This document shows, piece after piece, positions 1 through 5,812 of a DNA stretch of 10,908 nt; positions within the stretch are counted from its first letter, which is position 1, and every line of letters begins with the position of its first letter. The stretch comes from an uncultured Clostridia bacterium (GTDB lineage: Bacteria; Bacillota; Clostridia; Christensenellales; UBA1242), in the NCBI GenBank assembly GCA_947089305.1, contig CAMUJQ010000036.1, positions 1 to 10,908 of the forward strand. Reading direction: 5' to 3'. A model generated the notes under the pieces. It saw nothing but the letters and a program-made list of their open reading frames with translations, ran no database searches and was not told where the DNA came from. A program made the position numbers and the translations under genes.

Positions 1-1163
1 AAACTAACTTTTTTTAAATATTTATTCATTTGTAAAAAAGCATCCGGCACGTCAACAATTTCGGGGTTACAATATTCAATCATACGATTATGTTTATCTA
101 TTTTTATTGTTATAGTAAAACCGTTTTCGTTTAAAATGGAAATTATTTGATTTCCAGTTTTTTTACCTTGTTCGTCTTTTTCGCTTACAACATTAACTTT
201 GTCTATTCTTCCTATAATATCAACAAATTTTTTTGATTGTTGTAAACTGTCATCATACGCAAAAAGTTTAGGGCGAGGAGTGTTCATGCTATCACTTCGT
301 TTTTCAAGTTTTTTATCTAACACAAATGTGTCAAACACTAAATATTGACTTGTATCAAGTAGAGTAGTTACAACATTACCATTTTCTTTAATTATCACAT
401 TGTTTTCGCAATAATATTGTCCATTTTTTTCTACATTAAATTTATAATATTTTCCATCACTTGCTAAAACAAAATTTGGCAAAGTTAGAGGGGATTTATC
501 AGAGCCTAAAACATTAAAGCCATAAGTTTGTTCAAATGCTTGTGTTAAGCGTGGAGCAATATTATCTAAATTATTGTTGTAAGTTGAATTTGGATTATTT
601 ACATTGTGGTTGTAGCGTGAAATTATTTCAACACGATTTCTTGTTCCTTTGTCAAATTGAATTGAAAGCACGCTTGTGCTATATTCGTCCTCACGTTGTG
701 GAGATTTAAAATTTTCACGTTTAATTTCGTCTACATTTTTTTTAACAATCCAAAAAACATATCGGTGATTAAGTCGTCCACCATTAAAGGTGCAAAGTGC
801 TTCGCTATAGTGGTCGTTGGTTGTAGGTGCATAATATTTTTTAAACGCTTGAATTTCTTCCTCAGTTTCACACTTGTATAGTGTGTAGCCAGCCTCGTCT
901 AAAATCTGTTCAGGTGTTTTGTTTGAGGCTTCTTGAATTCTATCTTTTTCAACATCAACAAAATTATAAATATAATTTTTAAAATTATCTAAATTTTGAA
1001 TATTTTCTAAATCGTCAACTAAAGTTTTGCTTGGTGCAATATGTTCTAAAATAATTTTAGAAAGTAAACCTTCGACATCTAAAATTTGTGGAAACATTGT
1101 TCTACATAAATGTGCAAATTTTTCGCCAAAATGCTTTTTTAAAATTTCAAGGTCTTTTTGCAT
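1..1163 (-). CDS. Uncharacterised protein, C-terminus beyond the window edge
   Basis: The frame stays open from the ATG at 1163 to the window edge, giving 387 residues without a stop; the protein continues beyond. I do not recognise a named domain. The first ~110 residues look helical and charged. A second region (~110-220) holds CTFNGGRLNHRYVFWIVKKN and, further on, RYNHNVNNPNSTYNNNLDNI, an Asn/Tyr-rich stretch that looks like a conserved family signature. The rest is beta-rich and polar. There is no signal peptide or membrane segment, so it is probably cytoplasmic. From memory, similar Asn-rich signatures occur in uncharacterised proteins of uncultured low-GC bacteria, sometimes before leucine-rich repeats; I cannot verify this. 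The start codon overlaps the upstream stop by one base (TAATG), and an AAAGGA lies about 10 bases ahead, which supports this start and translational coupling with the 100-residue gene. Confidence 0.75.
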   Translation of the reverse strand, partial: MQKDLEILKKHFGEKFAHLCRTMFPQILDVEGLLSKIILEHIAPSKTLVDDLENIQNLDNFKNYIYNFVDVEKDRIQEASNKTPEQILDEAGYTLYKCETEEEIQAFKKYYAPTTNDHYSEALCTFNGGRLNHRYVFWIVKKNVDEIKRENFKSPQREDEYSTSVLSIQFDKGTRNRVEIISRYNHNVNNPNSTYNNNLDNIAPRLTQAFEQTYGFNVLGSDKSPLTLPNFVLASDGKYYKFNVEKNGQYYCENNVIIKENGNVVTTLLDTSQYLVFDTFVLDKKLEKRSDSMNTPRPKLFAYDDSLQQSKKFVDIIGRIDKVNVVSEKDEQGKKTGNQIISILNENGFTITIKIDKHNRMIEYCNPEIVDVPDAFLQMNKYLKKVS

Positions 1164-1465
1164 TATCCATAAATCCTTTTTAAAATAATGTTATTTTCTT
1201 TTGTGTGAAGCCCAATTAATTCGCGTGGGTCAATGTTTTTTTTGTCACGTCCATAAGGGCTATCAATTGCACCAAAAGAGTAGAAGTGAGAATAACATTC
1301 ACTTTTTGAATTTAACAAATCACTGTGAAACAAAAGAATGTCGCCATAATGTGGTGGTTCAATGCCTTGAAACTCTAAAATAAAAGAGTAGGTTAAATTT
1401 GTTTTTTCGTTTAACAAAACATATTCGCTGTTATCTTTAATTTGAGTTACTTTTAAGTGTTCCAT
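1163..1465 (-). CDS. Small protein of unknown function (100 aa)
   Basis: A 100-residue protein with no recognised domain. It looks soluble and of mixed alpha/beta character, with a central PPHYGDILLFHSDLL stretch and a later region rich in Tyr, His, Asp and Gly. It has no signal peptide, membrane segment or cysteine pair suggesting metal binding. The ATG is preceded by AAGGA at an 8-base spacing, and a consensus promoter lies at 1487-1515, so it is the first gene of a transcript that continues into the long partial gene. The TAA overlaps the next ATG by one base, which suggests coupled synthesis and a possible shared role. A shorter plus-strand frame inside it has no ribosome binding site and is a shadow. 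Confidence 0.75.
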   Translation of the reverse strand: MEHLKVTQIKDNSEYVLLNEKTNLTYSFILEFQGIEPPHYGDILLFHSDLLNSKSECYSHFYSFGAIDSPYGRDKKNIDPRELIGLHTKENNIILKRIYG

Positions 1466-1486
1466 AAATTATTTCCTTATAATTTA

Positions 1487-1515
1487 ATTATACAACAAAA
1501 CACGTTTTTAGTCAA
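1487..1515 (-). promoter_or_regulatory. Sigma-A type promoter for the two unknown genes
   Basis: On the minus strand, TTGACT (1510-1515) is separated by exactly 17 bases from TATAAT (1487-1492). This leaves a leader of about 15 bases before the ATG at 1465. The -35 lies immediately downstream of the terminator of the preceding operon. Confidence 0.75.
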
Positions 1516-1516
1516 T

Positions 1517-1547
1517 ATTAAAAAAAGTGTAACAAAAGTTACACTTT
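1517..1547 (-). terminator. Intrinsic terminator of the RNA-modification operon
   Basis: A perfect 10-bp stem (1538-1547 with 1524-1533) with a 4-base loop is followed on the minus strand by a U-rich tract. The 5' arm overlaps the last codons and the TAA of the pseudouridine synthase gene. It separates that operon from the next promoter, which begins only a few bases later. Confidence 0.85.
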
Positions 1548-2237
1548 TAAATTTGGATAATTATTAAACAAATTCCAAGGGATTTCAGTAATTTCGGGCA
1601 TAACTTCAAACGTCATTTTTTGTTTTGTGGTTGGATGCACAAATGTTAATCTATATGCCCAAAGTGCTAAATTGTATCCTTTTTTGATGTCGCCTTTATA
1701 TTTAACGTCGCCAAAAACTGGGTGAGAAATGTTAGATAGTTGAACTCTAATTTGGTGACTTCGACCAGTTTGTAAATTAACTTCAACCAAACTTAAATTT
1801 TGTTTTTCTTCTAAAACTTTGTAACTTAGTTCAGCACGTTTGCTACCTGCTTTATTAAAACTTAAACATTTAACAACATTGGTAGATTCGTCTTTTTCTA
1901 AATAGTTAATTAAAACATTTGTTTTTTCTTTAAATGCACCAACGCAAACGGCAAGATATGTTTTTTCAAATTCGCCATTTTGAATTTGTTCGCTAAGTCT
2001 ACTTGCGGCTTTAGAGGTTTTTGCAAAAACCATAATTCCACCAGTTGGACGGTCTAGGCGGTGAACAAGCCCAAGATAAACATTGCCAGGTTTATTGTAG
2101 GTTGTTTTTAAATAATCTTTTAATGCATCTAACAAACTTTCGTCGCCTGTTTCGTCACCTTGACTTAGAATGTTGTGATCTTTTATAACAACTATTATAT
2201 GATTATCTTCATAAATTATTTTTGGTTCAATTTTCAT
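1539..2237 (-). CDS. RluA-family RNA pseudouridine synthase without S4 domain
   Basis: Predicted to isomerise specific uridines to pseudouridine in rRNA or tRNA, in the cytoplasm. The RluA-family catalytic motif is at residues 58-67 (VHRLDRPTGG) with Asp62 as the expected nucleophile, followed by IMVFAKTSKAA. The second family motif, GRSHQIRVQ, is at 158-166. The opening YEDNHIIVVIKD is the usual first strand of the fold. At 232 residues it is short: RluC and RluD carry an N-terminal S4 RNA-binding domain of about 70 residues that is absent here, so it is closer to RluA or TruC in size. The target base cannot be assigned from sequence. AAAGGA lies 7 bases before the ATG. It is the last gene of a three-gene operon, 17 bases after the methyltransferase stop, and ends in a hairpin terminator. 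Confidence 0.92.
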   Translation of the reverse strand: MKIEPKIIYEDNHIIVVIKDHNILSQGDETGDESLLDALKDYLKTTYNKPGNVYLGLVHRLDRPTGGIMVFAKTSKAASRLSEQIQNGEFEKTYLAVCVGAFKEKTNVLINYLEKDESTNVVKCLSFNKAGSKRAELSYKVLEEKQNLSLVEVNLQTGRSHQIRVQLSNISHPVFGDVKYKGDIKKGYNLALWAYRLTFVHPTTKQKMTFEVMPEITEIPWNLFNNYPNLKV

Positions 2238-2254
2238 AATGCATTCCTTTAGTT

Positions 2255-3142
2255 TTATTTAGTTTCGCTTGCAATAAATAAAGCACTTGTTCCACAAGGG
2301 AGAATAATGTTTGAGTTTGTAGCTTTTAAACCCAACTCATAACTTTCAAAACTGCCAGATTTATCTTTTAAAATTAATTTTAAAATATTTTCCATAACAA
2401 CAGCTTGTAAACCTGTTGTGTAACTATTAATTAAAAAGCAGAGTGGAGAAGTTGATAGAAGTTTAGCGCATTTTTCTACAAATTTATAAATATTATTTTC
2501 TAGTTTCCAAGTTTCGCCATTTGGGCCTCTACCAAAACTAGGGGGATCCATGATGATAATATCATAATAATTTCCGCGCCTGATTTCTCTATCTACAAAC
2601 TTTTCACAGTCATCTACTATGTATCTAATTTTTTTATCACTTAAACCATTTAAACTTACATTTTGTTTTAAGCGATCTACCATGCCTTTAGCAGCATCAA
2701 CATGGGTTACACTTGCGCCTGCTTTTAAACACGCCACACTTGCTGCTCCTGTGTAGCCAAACAAGTTTAAAACTTTAATTTCACCTTTCTTTGAAATATT
2801 ACTTTTAATAATGTTTGAAAGGATGTTCCAATTAACGCTTTGCTCAGGGAATAAGCCCGTATGCTTAAAACCCATTGGTTTAACAAGAAATTTGAGTCCA
2901 AGATTATCGTCACTAACAATCCATTCGTTTTTAAAAGGTTTAATAGTGTTCCAAACACCTCCGCCAGTAGAAGAGCGTTCATAAATGGCATTTAGTTTTT
3001 TATAATCTTTACAAGCTTTAAAATTTATTTGCCAAATTGCTTGTGGGTCGGGGCGGAGAAGATAAACATCTTTCCATCTTTCAAATTTATTGCCATTGCC
3101 GGCCTCAATTAATTCATAATCTGTAAAATTTGCTATTTTCAT
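2255..3142 (-). CDS. Class I SAM-dependent methyltransferase, RlmI-like (rRNA type)
   Basis: Predicted to transfer a methyl group from SAM, most likely to a base of ribosomal RNA. SAM-binding motif I is VLNLFGYTGAASV (residues 124-136), the acidic motif II is HVDAAKGM (147-154), and the catalytic-loop motif is MDPPSFGRG (198-206), matching the DPP[KS]F type of the RlmI/RlmK group. The preceding KHTGLFPEQSVNW (93-105) resembles the family's GxFxDQR block. At 295 residues it lacks the N-terminal PUA domain of Escherichia coli RlmI, so the target may differ. It starts 2 bases after the stop of the CBS-protein gene; only a weak GACGAG lies ahead of the ATG, so translation is probably coupled. It sits next to a pseudouridine synthase gene, which supports an RNA substrate. 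The exact target is unknown. Confidence 0.88.
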   Translation of the reverse strand: MKIANFTDYELIEAGNGNKFERWKDVYLLRPDPQAIWQINFKACKDYKKLNAIYERSSTGGGVWNTIKPFKNEWIVSDDNLGLKFLVKPMGFKHTGLFPEQSVNWNILSNIIKSNISKKGEIKVLNLFGYTGAASVACLKAGASVTHVDAAKGMVDRLKQNVSLNGLSDKKIRYIVDDCEKFVDREIRRGNYYDIIIMDPPSFGRGPNGETWKLENNIYKFVEKCAKLLSTSPLCFLINSYTTGLQAVVMENILKLILKDKSGSFESYELGLKATNSNIILPCGTSALFIASETK

Positions 3143-3144
3143 AA

Positions 3145-3870
3145 TTAATACTCGTCAATAATTTTATTTAATTCAATAATGTCACCATTAGTTAAAATGC
3201 CTATAGGCTTTTCTAAATATGAGCCATTTTTTGTTATTATAATGCTCATAAGTTTTCTGTTTTCATAAAACAAAGTTAAAGCCTCATCTATTGTTAATTT
3301 TTCACTTTTAATAGTAAAGTATGGTTCAACAGAATTATCTTTTAAAACAGTAGAAATTGGAGCATCTAATATAAAGGAATTAACATCCTCTTTGTTAAAA
3401 ACTTGTTTTGCAATAGAAACGGCAATATAACTTAAATTGGCAACCCCTATAATTGTTTCATCTTGATATACTGGTAGATTTTTGTAACCCGTTCCATGCA
3501 TAATTTTTAAAACTTCAGAAATTGTTTCATTATGTTCAACACCAATTATTTCTTTTCTTGCTACAGTAAGAGCGCGGGGTGGAGTAGAAAGCACTTTTGC
3601 GATTTTTTCTATTTTTTCTGTTACTTCATCATGTGGTTCTGCTAAAACATATTCAACATTGCCAGTATGCACAATACTGTTGCGTAAGCGACCAAAATCA
3701 ATTAAATCATCTTCAAATTTTGCAACTAAACTATTTTGTTTTGAAGCACGTCTAACGGCATCAGAAAAACTTGTGCTGCGTTTTTGATTAAAAATTGTTC
3801 TTAATGAATAATCTATTGTGTTATAGGCTGATAAAAATCTTGCTGAATTTAAAATTTCTTTTTCTTCCAC
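3145..3870 (-). CDS. HEPN-like domain fused to a CBS-domain pair
   Basis: The C-terminal half (about 97-241) is a tandem CBS pair (Bateman module), which in other proteins binds adenosine nucleotides or SAM. The first repeat reads VLKIMHGTGYKNLPVYQ and then IIGVANLSYI; the second reads TIDEALTLFYENRKLMSIII and then PIGILTNGDIIEL. The N-terminal ~80 residues are helical, with AYNTIDYSLR near the start and LRNSIVH at 62-68. Arg63-Asn64-x3-His68 matches the R-polar-x3-H active-site pattern of HEPN ribonucleases, so the N-terminal domain is probably HEPN-like; whether it cuts RNA is inference. The start is GTG at 3870, with AAGGGAG 7-8 bases upstream. It is the first gene of the operon with a methyltransferase and a pseudouridine synthase, behind the promoter at 3894-3922. 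Confidence 0.85.
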   Translation of the reverse strand: MEEKEILNSARFLSAYNTIDYSLRTIFNQKRSTSFSDAVRRASKQNSLVAKFEDDLIDFGRLRNSIVHTGNVEYVLAEPHDEVTEKIEKIAKVLSTPPRALTVARKEIIGVEHNETISEVLKIMHGTGYKNLPVYQDETIIGVANLSYIAVSIAKQVFNKEDVNSFILDAPISTVLKDNSVEPYFTIKSEKLTIDEALTLFYENRKLMSIIITKNGSYLEKPIGILTNGDIIELNKIIDEY

Positions 3871-3893
3871 GAGGTTTCTCCCTTAATAAAGTT

Positions 3894-3922
3894 ATTTTAT
3901 CATATTTACAATAAAACGACAA
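3894..3922 (-). promoter_or_regulatory. Probable promoter of the HEPN-CBS operon
   Basis: On the minus strand, TTGTCG (3917-3922) and TAAAAT (3894-3899) are 17 bases apart. Both hexamers are imperfect. The promoter lies back-to-back with the SRP RNA promoter. Confidence 0.5.
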
Positions 3923-3951
3923 TTAATTTACTAAAAAATATTTAATAAAAC

Positions 3952-3980
3952 TTGATATTTTATATTTTATGTGTTACAAT
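3952..3980 (+). promoter_or_regulatory. Extended -10 promoter of SRP RNA
   Basis: TTGATA (3952-3957), a 17-base spacer and TACAAT (3975-3980) preceded by TGT, which makes an extended -10. The predicted transcription start is near 3986, matching the 5' base of the SRP RNA terminal helix. Confidence 0.8.
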
Positions 3981-3984
3981 AAAT

Positions 3985-4265
3985 AAGCTGTTCTAGGTGG
4001 GGAGCTAACAGTGCCCTGTATCCGAAATCTGTTTTGCGGAACCGAACGCAAATTGGCGACTGTTTAAAAATGTTAATAATTTTTATATTTTTAGGTGTTG
4101 ACCTTTAAGTCTTGTGCAATTTTAATTAATTGAACCATGTCAGGGTAGGAATACAGCAGCATTAAGGTTAAACGAAATGTGCCACAAGGTAGCTTATAGC
4201 GAGCTTACTATATACTGGTTTTAGCAATTTTAACTTTCCACAATTTGCCCGAGCAGCTTTTTTTT
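3985..4265 (+). ncRNA. ffs: Signal recognition particle RNA, large Gram-positive type
   Basis: RNA scaffold of the signal recognition particle, which works with Ffh to deliver nascent membrane and secreted proteins. The 5' part, CTAGGTGGGGAGC followed by CAGTGCCCTGTA and CCGAAATCTG, matches the Alu domain of the Bacillus subtilis scRNA. The middle GGTGTTGACCTTTAAGTC and the apical domain (CAGG, then a GGAA tetraloop at 4148-4151, then AGCAGCATTAAGG) match helices 5-8. The ends pair as AAGCTGTTC (3985-3993) with GAGCAGCTT (4251-4259), giving nine pairs including one G-U, and a run of eight T follows (4258-4265). The terminal stem plus U tract probably serves as the terminator. The length (about 280 nt) fits the long SRP RNA of Bacilli and Clostridia, not the short 4.5S form. 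The apical stem closing the tetraloop differs from the usual one by paired changes. Confidence 0.95.
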
Positions 4266-4286
4266 ACATTAAAAAAAGCTTGTTTT

Positions 4287-4541
4287 TTATATATCAAGAT
4301 TGTCTGCATCAAAAAGTTTATCGTCTATAAATTCACTAAGAGATAAATTAAAACCTTTTGCTAACAAAATTATAGTTTTAAAGTCAGTGCCTTTTGTTCT
4401 TCTTTGCATAATGCTTTTTATTGTTGCATAGGGAATTCCACTTCGCTTAGAAAGTTCATATTGTGTTAAATTTTGTTCTCCTAAATATTTACTAATTCGA
4501 TTTATTACAACTTCATTTAAATTCATTAATTTATTTTCCAT
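4287..4541 (-). CDS. XRE/Cro-C1 family transcriptional regulator (84 aa)
   Basis: A single helix-turn-helix domain of the XRE family fills most of the protein. The core is LTQYELSKRSGIPYATIKSI at residues 25-44, with the Q-x-L-S and G-I-x-x-x-T-I positions typical of these repressors, followed by two helices (FKTIILLAKGFNLSLSEFID). There is no separate ligand or protease domain. It is transcribed away from the small DNA-binding-protein gene at 4642, and a 9-bp dyad lies over both promoters, so it probably represses itself and its neighbour; this is inference. The start is uncertain: the ATG at 4541 has no good ribosome binding site, and an in-frame ATG at codon 6 has only a weak GGA upstream. 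Downstream, no clear terminator separates it from the antisense strand of the SRP RNA. Confidence 0.9.
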   Translation of the reverse strand: MENKLMNLNEVVINRISKYLGEQNLTQYELSKRSGIPYATIKSIMQRRTKGTDFKTIILLAKGFNLSLSEFIDDKLFDADNLDI

Positions 4542-4572
4542 ATGTTTAGTTTAGATTATTAACTAAAATTTA

Positions 4573-4612
4573 TAGGATTATACATCATTCTTTTGGTTGA
4601 CACATAATCCTA
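4573..4612. promoter_or_regulatory. Inverted repeat spanning the divergent promoters (candidate XRE operator)
   Basis: TAGGATTAT (4573-4581) and ATAATCCTA (4604-4612) form perfect 9-base arms 22 bases apart. The left arm contains most of the TATAAT (4577-4582, minus strand) that would serve the XRE gene. The right arm lies inside the spacer of the plus-strand promoter at 4597-4626. Binding of a dimer or two dimers here would be expected to block both promoters. The role is inferred from position. Confidence 0.5.
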
Positions 4613-4626
4613 AATTGATGTAATAT
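4597..4626 (+). promoter_or_regulatory. Promoter of the small Rho-N-like protein gene
   Basis: TTGACA (4597-4602), an 18-base spacer and TAATAT (4621-4626). The leader before the ATG at 4642 is very short, with AAGGAG in it. Confidence 0.6.
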
Positions 4627-4641
4627 TAAAAAGGAGAGAAA

Positions 4642-4956
4642 ATGAAAAATTTAAATGAAAATCAAAAAATTAGAGTTTATGAAAACATGGGAATTTATGA
4701 ACTGCGAAACTATGCACGTGGCATTGGTGTAAAAAGTTCAACTAATAAAGCAAAGAGTGAATTAATAGATTTAATTTTAAAAATTGAAAATGGTGAAATC
4801 CCTCCACATAATAATTTCCGAGGAGGAAAAGGTCGTCCGCCAAAAGCAATTTATCCTGTAAAAATAAATTTAAATGAAAGACAATTAGAAGAAGAATGTA
4901 AGAAATTAAGAGGAATGATAAAACGAATAAGTAATATTATAAAAGAGTATGAATAG
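4642..4956 (+). CDS. Small protein with Rho N-terminal/SAP-like helical domain and AT-hook-like motif
   Basis: A 104-residue basic protein. Residues about 16-50 (starting MGIYELRNYARGIGVKSSTN and ending KSELIDLILKIENGE) follow the helix-extended-helix pattern of the Rho N-terminal domain or SAP domain: short helix, AR-x-(I/L)G, a small-residue turn, then a helix with K-x-E-L-I-x-x-I. Residues 64-68 are GRPPK, close to the GRP core of AT-hooks. The C-terminus (78-103) is a charged helix that could form a coiled coil. The combination suggests nucleic-acid binding, perhaps of AT-rich DNA. AAGGAG sits at good spacing before the ATG. The gene is divergent from the XRE gene and its promoter overlaps the dyad at 4573-4612. 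The exact role is unknown. Confidence 0.8.
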   Translation: MKNLNENQKIRVYENMGIYELRNYARGIGVKSSTNKAKSELIDLILKIENGEIPPHNNFRGGKGRPPKAIYPVKINLNERQLEEECKKLRGMIKRISNIIKEYE

Positions 4957-5001
4957 TAAGAATGCTTGGTTTTATTTGACATATTTTAATATAAAAAATT
5001 A

Positions 5002-5030
5002 TTGCAAAATATTGGTTGGTGTGTTATAAT
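5002..5030 (+). promoter_or_regulatory. Extended -10 promoter of the zinc-ribbon membrane protein gene
   Basis: TTGCAA (5002-5007), a 17-base spacer and TATAAT (5025-5030) preceded by TGT. The leader is about 19 bases and contains the ribosome binding site. Confidence 0.75.
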
Positions 5031-5055
5031 TCTTCTATAAAATAGGAGATAGTTC

Positions 5056-5685
5056 ATGAAACCTAAAAATTTATGTCCACAATGTGGGGCACATATTAAT
5101 ATTGAAACACTTGAATGTCCTTTTTGTAAAGCAATTTATAAAGATATTGATTTGCCAAATGCAAAAAAAATTGAAGAAAAAAAGAAGACAAGACTTTTAA
5201 TATCTAAGCCTGAAAATATAAATGATGCAATGCTAATTAAAAAAATTATAAGTGCAACTCCTAATTATAAAGGAGGGAATAGCACGCTTTTTAACGTGTT
5301 TGGCGCGCTTTGTGGCTTAATTGCACTTGTGTTTGCATTTTTAACTATTGTTATAAATCCAGCTATTTGCTATTGTGTTAGTATAATATTAGGGGTTACT
5401 TGTTTATTGTTGTTTACCTTAGGATATTTTGCGGGCAAAACAAAAATTGAAAGTTTTATAGTTAAGTTAATTGTTAAAAAAGAATATGAAGCTGCAGCTG
5501 AACTTGCAAAAAAAAATAGTGACCGCAACAGTTGCAAAATTGCTCATATGTTAATTTTATATTATAGATTAAGTGAATATCAACTTGTTAAAGATTTAAT
5601 TTTTGATTTTGACCTTAATAAACTAACTCAAAAACAATATATACTTTATGAAGAAGTTTCAGGAAATTTTATTTCTAAATTATAA
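5056..5685 (+). CDS. Zinc-ribbon membrane protein of unknown function
   Basis: A 209-residue protein in three parts. Residues 7-24 hold two CPxC knuckles (CPQC at 7-10 and CPFC at 21-24), a zinc ribbon of the type that often opens small bacterial membrane proteins. A basic linker (36-46, rich in Lys) follows. Two hydrophobic segments at about 80-101 and 103-126 form a tight membrane hairpin, so both ends should face the same side, most likely the cytoplasm. The C-terminal ~80 residues are helical (KKEYEAAAELAKKN, then IAHMLILYYRLSEYQLVKDL) and resemble a degenerate TPR-like pair. Function is unknown. GGAG lies 7 bases before the ATG, and the gene has its own promoter and a hairpin terminator, so it is probably monocistronic. 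Confidence 0.85.
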   Translation: MKPKNLCPQCGAHINIETLECPFCKAIYKDIDLPNAKKIEEKKKTRLLISKPENINDAMLIKKIISATPNYKGGNSTLFNVFGALCGLIALVFAFLTIVINPAICYCVSIILGVTCLLLFTLGYFAGKTKIESFIVKLIVKKEYEAAAELAKKNSDRNSCKIAHMLILYYRLSEYQLVKDLIFDFDLNKLTQKQYILYEEVSGNFISKL

Positions 5686-5691
5686 AAAATT

Positions 5692-5717
5692 AAAACTAGA
5701 TTTTTCTAGTTTTTTTT
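5692..5717 (+). terminator. Intrinsic terminator
   Basis: A 9-bp stem, AAAACTAGA (5692-5700) with TCTAGTTTT (5705-5713), has a T4 loop and runs into a T tract to 5717. It ends the zinc-ribbon gene transcript. Confidence 0.85.
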
Positions 5718-5759
5718 GTTATACTAAATTATTATAAATTGTTAATAGGAAAAGGGGTA

Positions 5760-5788
5760 TTGACTTTTAGCTATGTAAATTCTAGAAT
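5760..5788 (+). promoter_or_regulatory. Promoter of the helical-repeat protein gene
   Basis: TTGACT (5760-5765), a 17-base spacer and TAGAAT (5783-5788). The leader is about 18 bases and contains AAGGAG. Confidence 0.7.
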
Positions 5789-5812
5789 AAAAACATAGGA
5801 AAGGAGATAATT

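Noticed and set aside
696..881. Short plus-strand reading frame
   Set aside because: It lies entirely inside the long minus-strand partial gene, whose frame is continuous, and has low-complexity Phe/Ile-rich content typical of antisense of an AT-rich gene.
2767..2991. 74-residue minus-strand frame
   Set aside because: It overlaps the methyltransferase gene in another frame; the methyltransferase motifs are intact in the longer frame.
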